This document shows, piece by piece, positions 1 to 9,690 of a stretch of DNA of 64,000 bases. The notes under the pieces are model-generated. The model was not told the origin of the DNA and made no database searches. It worked only from the letters and a program-made list of their open reading frames with translations. The stretch covers positions 14,067,817 through 14,131,816 of the forward strand of contig NC_090699.1 in NCBI RefSeq assembly GCF_040954835.1, written 5' to 3'. Both the position numbers and the translations under genes were made by a program. The stretch comes from Lepisosteus oculatus (Eukaryota; Chordata; Actinopteri; Semionotiformes; Lepisosteidae). Every line of letters starts with the position of its first letter. The first letter of the stretch is position 1.

Positions 1-1039
1 CACACAGCTACTAATAAAGATGTACAGTAAATTTCATTGTTAATAAATTACTTGTATTAATAAACATTAAATACATTAAGACATAGTTTTTAATAAATTA
101 CTCTTATGAATAAACACATCAATAAAATTCATTATTAATGAATGTGGTTTAACTAGAAAGCAATTTTAGTTAAACATTACAATAATTTTCTATGGACACA
201 TGACTTCCTGCCGTAGTGCCGGTGTTGTTTCCCCTCTATTCTCCTGTGATCCAGAGCTCCGCCTGTCCCACACTGAGCTGTCTCCCCATGTGAAGAGGCG
301 CTGGGAGTCAGTCCTGTACTCCAGTCACCTCTAGAGGGCAGCAGCTCTCACTCTGGGCTCGTTGCAGTGGAGAGCAGGTTCAGCTCGGAGCTGCGGACTG
401 ATTTCAGCGGCCAAGTTCGTTGCTCTTGGTCTGAAGTTGGCGCGCTAGTTTAACACGGAGCTGTGTGCTGACCAGGGGCTGAGCTCCAGTTAGTGCGCTG
501 TGTCACTTCGTTACAACTGACCCACAGTGTCTGTTTTTCAGGTTTCCATACGTATTACACTGATTTGTGTGTAACGAACAAGAAAAAAGACGCACACAAG
601 CTTTGTCTGTTCTCTCTCTGGTTCCCCTGTCTTGTGTAAAGACAACTTCAGCCTTAATTCAGGTGACAGAGTTCAATACACTGACAGACAGCCCTTAACA
701 CACACAAACAACAGATCCTTTTTATTACTGTCCTCAGCAGCGCAGGAGGAGACAAGCTTGCAGTTACTGCCTGTGTGACTCAGGGCCCTGTTATTGTTAA
801 TGAAGTGGCAGCAATTTCAGCTTCTAAGAATTTTGTCTTAATGAGACTTAAACAATCTAACTGATAGAGAGGAACCAGAATAACCATGAAAAGACAGTTT
901 GATCATTTTTCTTCTTGTGAAATAATGTATCCATCAGTATAAAGATGCCCTCAGCCGTGTGATCTGCACACAGGGGATCATCAGGTCTCCTTCAGATTTA
1001 AAGACACTTTCTCCCACAGGAGCCAGACTCTCGCAGTGT
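1..1039. other. Intergenic DNA, no gene seen
   Basis: The first ~180 bases are AT-rich with short ATTAAT-type repeats. Bases ~240-560 are GC-richer and loosely resemble 43,565-43,800: both contain a GAGCTGC-rich stretch and end near a TGTAACTGACCC-like word. This could be an old dispersed repeat. No convincing coding exon is visible on either strand. Confidence 0.5.
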
Positions 1040-1512
1040 GAGAGCTCTGCACACGCTCACAGCTCATCTCAGCCGGGCTGGGCCTGTCTGTCCTGACCAA
1101 CCCAGGAGACCCCATTTCCACAGGTCCTCTTCTGTTCCACCTTATAAGCCAGATGCAGACGTCATCCGGCGCTTCTCATTGATTTTCGCATCAGGAGAGC
1201 TGCTGCGTCTGGCCCCGTTATGTTTTTAACCTTCAGTTCCTGATTCCCCTCCCTTCGCCGGTCCCGACCCGGTTCATGGTTTTAACCCCCGGATGGATCG
1301 CCTGGTTAAGGACTCTTGCTTTTGTGTTGGATTCCCCGTTTGGACTTTACATGGATTGTTTGCCTCGGCCACACCTCCCCGGATCACCAGCACTCCCCGG
1401 ACACGCTCCCCGTCTCCAGACCCTTCTCCCGCATGACCATTTTTCCCCTTGTGTCCTCACAATCCTGGATCGTGTCGTCCGCGTAGGGCCCGGAAAGAAC
1501 CGGATCGTGACA
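1040..1512 (+). mobile_element. Divergent solo-LTR-like repeat
   Basis: The right half (about 1,136-1,512) follows the same order of words as the elements at 20,913-21,374 and 26,628-27,123: CCTTATAAGCCAG, GACCCGGTT, GCCTCGGCCACACCTCCCC, GTCGTCCGCGTAGGG, then CCGGAAAGAACC and a CGTGACA end. The 5' boundary is unclear and no target-site duplication was found, so this is probably an old or 5'-damaged copy. The identity as an LTR comes from the better-preserved copies. Confidence 0.5.
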
Positions 1513-1811
1513 CTTTAGGGATGATAACAAGCGTGTTAACTGTGCAGCTGTGTCCCATAACAACGATACTTCTACGTTACTCCCAGTGCAACGTAGAACA
1601 AGTTCCCTCTTGTTTCAATTCTGGGTCAAGCATAAGAAGGTTACAAGGGGGCTGTCTAGTTGCCGAGTCTCTATAAGTGAATCTAAACTCGGGGGATGTA
1701 AAGTTCTGAAAGTTAGAGCATAAGAGCTAATTCCCTTCAGAAATAAGACATTTAAATATCTACATCTGTTCACTCCTACATTTTATAGCCACTCTAGGCT
1801 TTTCTTTTCAG

Positions 1812-3009
1812 ACAAGACTCTGCTGTCACCAACTGCTCATAGAGATAGCAAAGCTGAAGCCAAAACTCCACCTAAATCGAGTCAAGCTATAATGATGGAA
1901 GATTTCATCAGGGACCTTAAAGCCGAGAAGGAGTTTCTACAAAACGCAGTTCAGTAGCGGTTTGTTCTGGATTTTTATAATGCCTTACAATTGCGGTGTG
2001 TTTTTCATCCAGAGATGATGAAACATTCATGTTTCTGTTTTTACCCGATATTTTGGATTTCATTTTCTCAGCTGAGTCGAACGCTTTGCGTTAAAGTAAA
2101 GGCTACCGTTGTGGGACATTTCTACATAGGGATACTACAGATCATTTAACTTTATTCCTGTAAGATTGCCTGCTCTGAATGTGGTTTCTACCTTGTGCAG
2201 ACGAGTTGACAAAATGTCCAACGCACTGAATTCCATTTATTCGGTAAACTGTGATTTATCTCAGTAAGAGGTAATTAAGTGACCTGCCATTGCAGATCAC
2301 TGGATAATTTCTGAAATGCCACATATACTGTATATCTTAAAACGTATGACAGGGGACCGAATTGAGCTAGACTCAAATGTAAAAAAGTCCGATTTAAATG
2401 GGTAGGCAATTTGCTCTAGTACTAAAAATTTGTATCTAACATCTGACAAGCTAGTTAGTTCCACTGCTCTCGCGGGTTCATCGACAGTTAATACTGAAAC
2501 TTCACTCAGAGCAGCTCTTCGGACAGCAGTGAGCTATCTTTCACGCTGTCCGATTCGTCAGATGACATGGAGAGGAAAAAGAAACATTAGTCAAGGAGCT
2601 GTCGGCCCACAAAAGAGAAGCAAGAGAAGACAAAGTGGGTTATAAGATGCACATTTAATATTTCCATTCATCCTGTTTGTCTGGCAGCACATTGATCTGC
2701 TATGTGTAATGCAAGTGTTAAAATGGTTATTGGGTGAAGTTAGTATTGCTTGTTCCTTTTTTTTTTAACACACTCTCTGCACTAGTCTTTCGAAAAAGCG
2801 CCGATTGGACCACCATCGCCCCAGCAGCATCTATCGTGCTTGTGTTTAGCTGCCCCTGAAGTTTTTTTCTGCCTCCGAAAAAAGCGATGAGGACAAAGAA
2901 ACGCGGACGTTGCCGCGCCGCAATTTATCCTGAGATGAAGGAAAAATTGACCCAACACAACAAAATGGAAAAATGTTCCCAACAGTCTGAGTCTGCAGTG
3001 AGAGTTACA
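1812..3009 (+). pseudogene. Decayed CCDC106-like gene (three exon remnants)
   Basis: Three exon-like blocks resemble fish CCDC106-like proteins. Block 1 (1,812-1,957, after a TTTTCTTTTCAG acceptor) reads a Lys/Pro-rich segment and then MEDFIRDLKAEKEFLQNAVQ, ending at TAG. Block 2 (2,510-2,650) reads a Ser/Asp-rich stretch followed by DDMERKKKH and a TAG. Block 3 (2,786-3,009, after CTCTGCACTAG) changes frame several times: SADWTTIAPAASIV, then LAAPEVFFCLRKKR, then RCRAAIYPEMKEKLTQHNK, followed by GTAAGTCG. This matches the family order of coiled coil, Ser-rich basic linker and C-terminal helical domain. The stops and at least two frameshifts argue for a pseudogene. The assignment rests on remembered family motifs, so a related family is possible. 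Confidence 0.55.
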
Positions 3010-4082
3010 GTAAGTCGAAGGTTGTAATCAGGACAGCACCAGCTGCAGCAAAGAACAGGACATTTAGTCAACGTACAGTAATAATTGTATTAACATTTTA
3101 ATTGCATTGGTACATAAAAATAGCCACTGGGTTTGGGTAAAGAAATCCTGAGTTTCTTTTTTCTGATTGTACCTTCATTTCCAGTGCCTGCTAAGGCATT
3201 TGGATTGTTTAAAAATATGTATCCAGTAATGTTTTATGAGGGTGCACATTAATTTATTAATTTTATTAATTATTAGTGTATGTTCATTAAACAAATTATG
3301 TTTAATAAGTAATCAATCTGCAATAAAATATTCTATTAACATTCTCCAAACTGTTCATTAAGAAACCATTAGTGTCAAGTTACTGTAGACGAATGTCTCT
3401 TTCGTGATTAGTAAATAGCTATCAATGTGCGTAATGGGGAAGTGATCCAGTTAACATTGTTATCTTTATGTTCTGTTTGGTTTTTGATTTCTTTGGAAAT
3501 GTTTGTACATTTGGTGCATTTCTCATAAACTAGCCATTTGGTTAAAGAAAAATAAATCATTTTTTTATTGCTTTTGTAAAAATTGTGTGGTAAAGTAATG
3601 AATTTGTTCATTCATTCAATGGAAACTTTTTTTTTATTCAGTTACAGCAATTTTCATGCAATACCTAGTTGTTTCAGCTACTTTAATATCATAATATTGT
3701 CAGTCACAGACATTTAATGTATTTTAAAGTCTTCATACTGTACATGTTTAGTTTTGTGTTATGTTTCAATAAAACATTGACCTTATTGGAAATGTGCCAT
3801 TTTGTGGTTTGATATGAAACCTGAATCCTCTTTCTTGATTTTAGTTACACTAAACCTGCTATGTAGCTGTGATGTACCTGTGGCAGTATTTACAGCACTG
3901 GAATAAGGGTTTAGGACAATGCTGTGCTAGCTGAGTCCTATACAGTGCAAGAAAATAAGGACATTGCTGGAACGCACAGCCTGTCTAGTGGAGTGGGTGA
4001 GGTAATGTTATTCCATCAAAGGCTCTTTCAAAAATTCTGGCAAAGATCCCATTTTCAGAAACAATTATTAGTGTAATAACCT
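3010..4082. other. AT-rich intergenic DNA with a possible poly(A) signal
   Basis: No gene is visible. A plus-strand AATAAA at 3,768-3,773 sits in UTR-like AT-rich sequence and could be the old 3' end of the CCDC106-like remnant upstream. The sequence to the right leads into the minisatellite that flanks the ENDOD1-like gene. Confidence 0.35.
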
Positions 4083-4230
4083 CACACAGAGAGAGAGTGT
4101 GTTACTGTAGACAGAATTGTGTCAGTGCAGTAGCCTCACACACAGAGAGAGAGAGTGTTACTGTGGACAGAATTGTGTCAATGCAGTAACCTCACACAGA
4201 GACTGAGAGTGTTACTGTAGACAGTTGTGT
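4083..4230. repeat. Short minisatellite 3' of ENDOD1-like copy 1
   Basis: About three ~50-bp units carry TAACCTCACACAGAGA and TGTAGACAGAATTGTGTCAG. The same family is expanded behind copy 2 (14,830-15,670) and reduced behind copy 3 (59,000-59,210), so the repeat travelled with the gene during duplication. Confidence 0.8.
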
Positions 4231-4298
4231 GTCCCACTGGTACATGTTTTCTCAGAGCACAGTCACACAAAATCTCCCCCCCATGAGAACAGCTCTTG

Positions 4299-7035
4299 TC
4301 AACATTTTTGCCAATTGGAATGAGCGTCATCTGTGTAACACCATCGGTAACTGTAACCATGATCGTCACAGTAGTGTGTTGGGGAGCAGCAGTATTCCCA
4401 GTTGTTGTTGTAATCAGTGTAGCACCAGTAATAGTCTTTAAAATACTTGGCACACTGTTGATCGGGGCGACATGGGGTTCTCTTGACAGTAACAGTGGAG
4501 TACTGAGGGGAACAGGGGACATCTTTATAACCATTCCAGCACTGATAGTATGAGTCTTTCAGAGAGCACTCACTAACACAACAGTAATCATTATTTTTCT
4601 CATCTGTAGTTGTGTAGCACCAGGAGTAACTATAGCCCTTATATCCACACTGATCAGACGCTGTGCAGGGATAACCACTGGCTGTGATAGTCTTGCTGGT
4701 GCCCTGGATGTCTGTGGTCAGAGAGCATGTTGCACCTCCTCCATCAGACCTGGCCACCTCCCTGTACACAGCACTGGGGGCAGTGAGCACACAAGCCAGT
4801 TTGTCTTCCCTGTACAGTGGGGACATAGTGTTGAACCATTCCTTCAAGTGCTTGCTCTGCATGATCCCTTGTTTGTCCTTGTCAAGCTTGGCCCTCTTGG
4901 TCTCTCGGATGATTTGGGAATCATCATCTGTGATCTGGGCTTTAAAAGAATCAAGCACTTTACTCCTGACTGATGCCAGTATATTTCCACTTTTTTCAGA
5001 ATCGCCATTGCAGTCATCAGCGAAGAGTTTGATACTTCTGGATCTTCCATACAGACCTGGGAGTCTGAGATTCAGCTCTGCCACTGACAAGGTCTCCAGC
5101 TGTGATTCCTCTTGATTTTTACCCAGAAAAGCAAACGAAAATGTTCTGTTCTTCTCTGCATGGTCACAGCACACAGCTGTCCAGACGTGACTGGGCACAG
5201 ACACTCTGTCGTAGTCCCGGATCCTGTCTCCCTCCTCGTCTTCATGTTGAACAGGGATTTTCCTGTTCTGGCTCGGAACTGTACCGGTGATCAGGTATGG
5301 GTCACCTTCAATATCGTTGCACTCTTTCTGCAGCTGATCCTTCAGCGCCTTCTCCAGTTTGTACCAGCGCACCCTGATGAAGCAGGGGTCCATGGGAGCA
5401 GCGTTGGTGAGGGTGAAGGTGGCCGTACGGCCCTGGTCGCACTGGAAAAGAAAGGGGTTCAAGTGGCCGCGGTCGTAGGACGTGTCCTGGTAGTCTTCGT
5501 TGATGGCTTGGGTCGATTTGAGATCAGCGATGCTCAAGCCTGACTTCGCCTCGGTTGTCATCTGTGGCTTTTTGTCCAAGCTGAAAACCTGGGGGAAGGA
5601 AGGATTATGGGAAATTGAATGGGGAATCAAAGTTAAAGAAAGAGAGATGTGACAATCCTCTGGATCCCCAAATTGATGACACAATGAAGAGTTGATTTTA
5701 GGACAACAGCAGACTGTGATGGAGTCTCAGGTGAGAGGATGAACCGAATTGATCTAACGCTTCATCAACAGTTGCATCAAGTCAGCACTTGGATGTTTGT
5801 ACAGTATGTTTCATATCTATACATGGCAAGGAGAAAGTAAAGAAAGTAGGGAGACTATAAGTGGCTCTGTGGTAAAGGTGAGGCTTTTTTTATCTTTTCA
5901 CTACTGACCAATGCACCACAAGTGCCCCTGGCAGTCATTTTGGCCAGCCAATCACGTACCGCGGTACGCCACGGTGGTTTGTGGGTAGATGCATGCAGTA
6001 CAGGTTTGTACTGCGAACTTTGAATGGCTGCATCTGTATAGCGCTTTTCTGGACACTCCATCCAAAGCTCTTTACAGGTAATGGGGATCCCCTCCACCAG
6101 CACCAGTGTGCAGCCCCACCTGGATGATGCTCCAGTCTGCTCACACACACCAGCTCTCAGTGGGGAGGAGAACAGAGTGATAAAACCAGTTCAGAGAGGG
6201 GGGTTATTAGGAGGCCATGACTGGTAAAGGCCAAAGGGAAATTTGGCCAGGACCCTGGGGTTACACCCTTACTCTTTTCGAGAAACACCCTGGGATTTTT
6301 AATGACCACAGAGACTCAGGACCTCCATTTTGAGTCTCATCTGTAGGATGGTGCCGTTTAACAGTACAGTATCCCCGTCACTATACTGGGGCATTAGGAC
6401 CCACATAGACCGCAGGGTGAGTACCCTCCACTGGCCCCACTAACACCTCTCACAGGAGTCTCCCATCCAGGCAATGACCAGGATCACACCTGCTAAGCTT
6501 CATAGGGTTGCCAGATGTGAATTGCAGGGTGACATGGCTGCTGGCCTAAAGGTTAAGATTAAAGGGCTGGTTTGATCCCAACAGAGGGCGACTCTTCCCT
6601 GAGAGAGTTAGATCATGTCATGTTCTGTATCCACACCTCATCCCCTCCACAAACCCTGAACAAGGACCTCCAATGCTCGGCTCTACACTAGCTGCCCCAG
6701 GTTACCTGCGGCTCCACAAACCAGGTCTGTCTGCGGGCCGGCTGGGTGCTGCAGGACTTCGTGTCGAGTCTGTAGGCGGACCAGAGGGGAATCCTGCTCC
6801 CCGTGTCGTACTTGGTGGCGAAGTAGAAAATGTTGTCGTAATTCTGGCAGATATCCCTGTATTTGTCAGATGTGAACCACTCGGGAGTCGTCTTATGGTA
6901 GAAGAACTCCTTGCAGTTGCTGAAGCCCGGATCCACCTTGGACCCAGCCTGGTCCGGCCGGGCACAGAGACAGACCAGGGCGAGGAGGAGGCTGGAGGGG
7001 GACATGCTGGTGGCGGCGGCTCTGTCTCTCTGCAT
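4299..7035 (-). CDS. ENDOD1-like secreted nuclease-fold protein, copy 1 (2 exons)
   Basis: Exon 1 is 7,035-6,706 and exon 2 is 5,588-4,299 on the minus strand. Donor CAG|GTAACC and acceptor CCCCCAG|GTTTTC join in phase 0, giving 539 residues. Exon 1 encodes a signal peptide (core SSLLLALVCLCA) and the ENDOD1-type start CKEFFYHKTTPEWF..ICQNYDNIFYFATKYDTG..IPLWSAY. Exon 2 has the nuclease motif YDRGHLNP (His near residue 152), TNAAP and WYKLE. Where Asn is expected before RVRW there is Ile. The last ~130 residues form a Cys/Trp/Tyr-rich domain with two repeats of the pattern PC-x4-QC..WCYT..YCC. Compared with copies 2 and 3 it lacks 18 residues after MQSKHLKE, a 54-bp in-frame deletion. The intron is enlarged by a SINE3. 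Known family members are secreted or membrane-linked non-specific nucleases; activity here is uncertain. The start is the first ATG of the exon; a second Met lies 10 residues on. Confidence 0.85.
5891..6545 (-). mobile_element. 5S rRNA-headed SINE (SINE3-like) in intron 1 of copy 1
   Basis: Read on the minus strand, the right end (about 6,545-6,440) resembles 5S rRNA: CAGCCATGTCACCCTGCA, GAAGCTTAGCAGG and CCTGGATGGGAGAC. The body follows, then the tail AAAGAGCTTTGGATGGAGTG..AAAAGCGCTATACAG. A 5S head is characteristic of SINE3-type elements transcribed by RNA polymerase III. The same insertion occurs in the duplicated fragment at 12,690-13,361, so it predates that duplication. Confidence 0.75.
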
Positions 7036-7515
7036 GAGGACCCGCTGGAAGAGCAGGACACAGATCAGATTGACAGGTCGCTGTGTGTCCCGGTGATCCC
7101 TACCACTGTCACCCTTCTGAACCTGCTGAAAAGAAGACCTGCGAATCCCCTGTGAGCCAGATCATGAACCGCCAGCGAGGGGAAAGTTACTGTTCAACCT
7201 AATCCAGTGCAGCGGCTGTCCACGTTCATAGTGTGAGGAAGAAGTGGCGAGAAAGTCATCTGAGAAGCTCCTCAGCTGCACTGAGCTATGAGAAATTACT
7301 TACTGTATAACTGTTAAAATCATTACTCCCCAACCACGTATTAACTGAGCAAAACAATCCCTTACACAAGCAACTTATTACTGTAATAGATTACTTTCAT
7401 GAGTAACCGTCCCCACACTGGGTAGAGCACAATAAATCAGATCAGAGGATACTGATAGTGAAAACATGCAGTGATACCAGGCCTCTGTACAAGATAATAA
7501 TTCAGAAAGGTAATT
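7036..7515 (-). promoter_or_regulatory. Conserved upstream region of ENDOD1-like copy 1
   Basis: This stretch is nearly identical to 17,927-18,400 and to the reverse complement of about 56,340-56,773. Just upstream of the ATG all copies carry CTGCTCTTCCAG|CGGGTCCTC, which looks like a splice acceptor and suggests an upstream 5' exon. No TATA box was recognised. The conservation reflects the duplication and does not prove promoter function. Confidence 0.4.
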
Positions 7516-8660
7516 CATGTACGTCAGTATTACAGCACACTAATGTTGAGGGATTCCTATCAGTATTAAAGAATATAAACAGTATTACAGTATACTAATG
7601 TGAGGTATTCATGTCAGAGTTACAGTATATTAACAGTGTTACATTATATTAATGTGAGGTATTCATGTTAGTGTTACAGTATATTAACAGTATTACAGTA
7701 TATTAATGTGAGGTATTCATGTCAGAGTTACAGTATACTAACAGTATTACAGTATACTAATGTGGGGTATTCATGTTAATGTTACAGTATATTGACAGTA
7801 TTAAAGTATATTAATGTAAAGAATTCATGTCAGTGTTACAGTACAGTAACAGTATTTCAGTATATTAATGTTACTTTTACAGTATATTAACAGAATTACA
7901 GTATATTAATGTGAGGTATTCATATGAGTGTTACAGTATATTAACAGTATTACAGTATATTCCTGTGAGATATTCGGGTTAGTGTTACAGTACATTGACA
8001 GTATTACAGTATATTAATGTGAGGTATTCATATGAGTGTTACAGTATATTAACAGTATTACAGTATATTACTGTGAGGTATTCATGTTAGTGTTACAGTA
8101 TATTAACAGTATTACAGTATATTAATGTGAGGTATTCATGTCAGAGTTACAGTATACTAACAGTATTACAGTATACTAATGTGGGGTATTCATGTTAATG
8201 TTACAGTATATTGACAGTATTAAAGTATATTAATGTAAAGAATTCATGTCAGTGTTACAGTACAGTAACAGTATTTCAGTATATTAATGTTACTTTTACA
8301 GTATATTAACAGAATTACAGTATATTAATGTGAGGTATTCATATGAGTGTTACAGTATATTAACAGTATTACAGTATATTCCTGTGAGATATTCGGGTTA
8401 GTGTTACAGTACATTGACAGTATTACAGTATATTAATGTGAGGTATTCATATGAGTGTTACAGTATATTAACAGTATTACAGTATATTACTGTGAGGTAT
8501 TCATGTCAGTATTACAGTATATTAACAGTATTACAGTATATTAATGTGAAGTATTCATGTCAGTATTACGAGATATTAATGTTACTGTTACAGTATATTA
8601 ACAGTATTACAGTACATTAATGTGAGGTATTCGTGTAATTGTTACAGTATATTAACAGCA
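7516..8660. repeat. AT-rich minisatellite with a 419-bp higher-order repeat
   Basis: Units of about 50 bp built from GTTACAGTATATTAACAG, TATTACAGTATATTAATG and TGAGGTATTCATGT. Two nearly perfect higher-order copies begin near 7,660 and 8,079, an offset of 419 bases. The family also lies upstream of copies 2 and 3 (18,386-19,340; 56,160-56,320) and at 9,485-9,690. Confidence 0.9.
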
Positions 8661-8818
8661 TAAATAATTAATTCTTTAATTAGTTATTCGTTTCAGTACA
8701 ATGATACATTTATACTAGGTATTTGTGTCAGAATTAAAGTATATTGCGGTATTCATGTCATGACAGGACATTAATAAGACGTATTCATTAGCTTATATTG
8801 GTGATAAAATTGTCTTAC

Positions 8819-8896
8819 CTCTTTCCTCCTGAGTTTCTCTTTCCCACGGTGAAATTCGAACAGCTTTCTCTTACAGGTCACTTGTTCCAAAGTTCT
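8819..8896 (-). other. Candidate upstream exon of ENDOD1-like copy 1
   Basis: On the minus strand a 78-bp block is framed by an acceptor (TTCACTTCCAG) and a strong donor (GAG|GTAAGAC). The same block with both splice sites recurs at 19,408-19,485 (minus), 22,768-22,846 (plus) and, degraded, 56,058-56,131 (plus). In the three gene-linked cases it lies 0.6-1.8 kb upstream of coding exon 1 on the same strand. It has no ATG, so it would be untranslated 5' sequence. It may instead be conserved only because the region was duplicated. Confidence 0.4.
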
Positions 8897-9390
8897 CTGG
8901 AAGTGAATGTGAAGGAGGAGAGAGAGCAGACCTGATTCAACTCCCCACCCCAGACACAGAAACTCCCCCAGACGATACAACAGTATTTTGACACTGACTT
9001 CCCAGAACCCAACTGTTAATCTTCATCTTTGTGTTGCAACACTGGCCTGTGTGAGGGTGCTGATTCTTGCACAACACACAATACATGGAGAAAACTGTGT
9101 AAAATGGACTCGCAGTGCACCCAGAATACTTGACACACTCCATTGTTATAACATCTGTATGTTTTCTGTAACAATCTTGGTAATGAAGGTGCCTACAAAC
9201 AGTTTTTTCACAGTCACTGTACCAACACCAGATTGTCCTGACAGTAAGTGTGATATTTTATCACAGGCGTGTGGGTGAATACAGAGCCCTTGTGACATTC
9301 AAGGCAGAAGAACTCAGCCGCATGAGGTGATTGTCACATGAGTAGAAACTGTACTAAAAACATGTGTGAACGTGTCTACACAGCAGTCCC
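8897..9390 (-). other. Duplicated block upstream of the candidate exon
   Basis: This block is homologous to 19,486-19,960, to 22,458-22,767 and to 55,490-56,057. The shared order includes ACATACAGATGTTATAACAA and TGTGATAAAATATCACACTT. Gene orientation places it 5' of the candidate exon, so it might hold the promoter. Apparent open frames here are not conserved between copies. I see no coding gene. Confidence 0.4.
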
Positions 9391-9393
9391 CAG

Positions 9394-9433
9394 GGGTTCC
9401 AGTTAGTGTGTAATTACGCATCGATGTAAAAAC

Positions 9434-9468
<35 letters not shown>

Positions 9469-9690
9469 TTTATATATTAATATATTAATATTCATGTTAG
9501 TTTTACAGTATATTAACAGAATTACAGTATATTAATGTGAAGTATTCCTGTAAGTGTTACAGTATACTAATGTGAGGTATTCATGTTAGTATTACAGTAT
9601 ATTAACAGTATTACAGTATATTAATGTGAGGTATTCATGTCAGTGTTACAGTACAGTAAAAGTATTCCAGTATATTGTGATGAATTCGGG
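9394..9690. repeat. Composite: foldback fragment, (GTT)n and AT minisatellite
   Basis: Bases ~9,394-9,440 match a short part of the foldback arms at 33,200-33,245 and 36,860-36,915 (shared words GTGTAATTACGCATCGATG and GAACGTGT). They are followed by a (GTT)n tract at about 9,430-9,466, then a few units of the AT minisatellite up to about 9,690. Confidence 0.6.

Noticed and set aside
4178-4553. Overlapping open frames on both strands over the C-terminal exon of copy 1
   Set aside because: They are shadows of the Cys-rich coding repeats and recur at the same place in copies 2 and 3 with no independent support.
5855-6150. Small open frames in the SINE3 body here and at 12,636-12,980
   Set aside because: They lie entirely in repeat sequence, change between copies and have no protein motif.
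8988-9278. 96-codon frame also seen at 19,602-19,874 and 55,485-55,931
   Set aside because: It is partly conserved only because the block was duplicated. It runs antisense to the proposed gene direction, its start shifts between copies, and it has no family motif.
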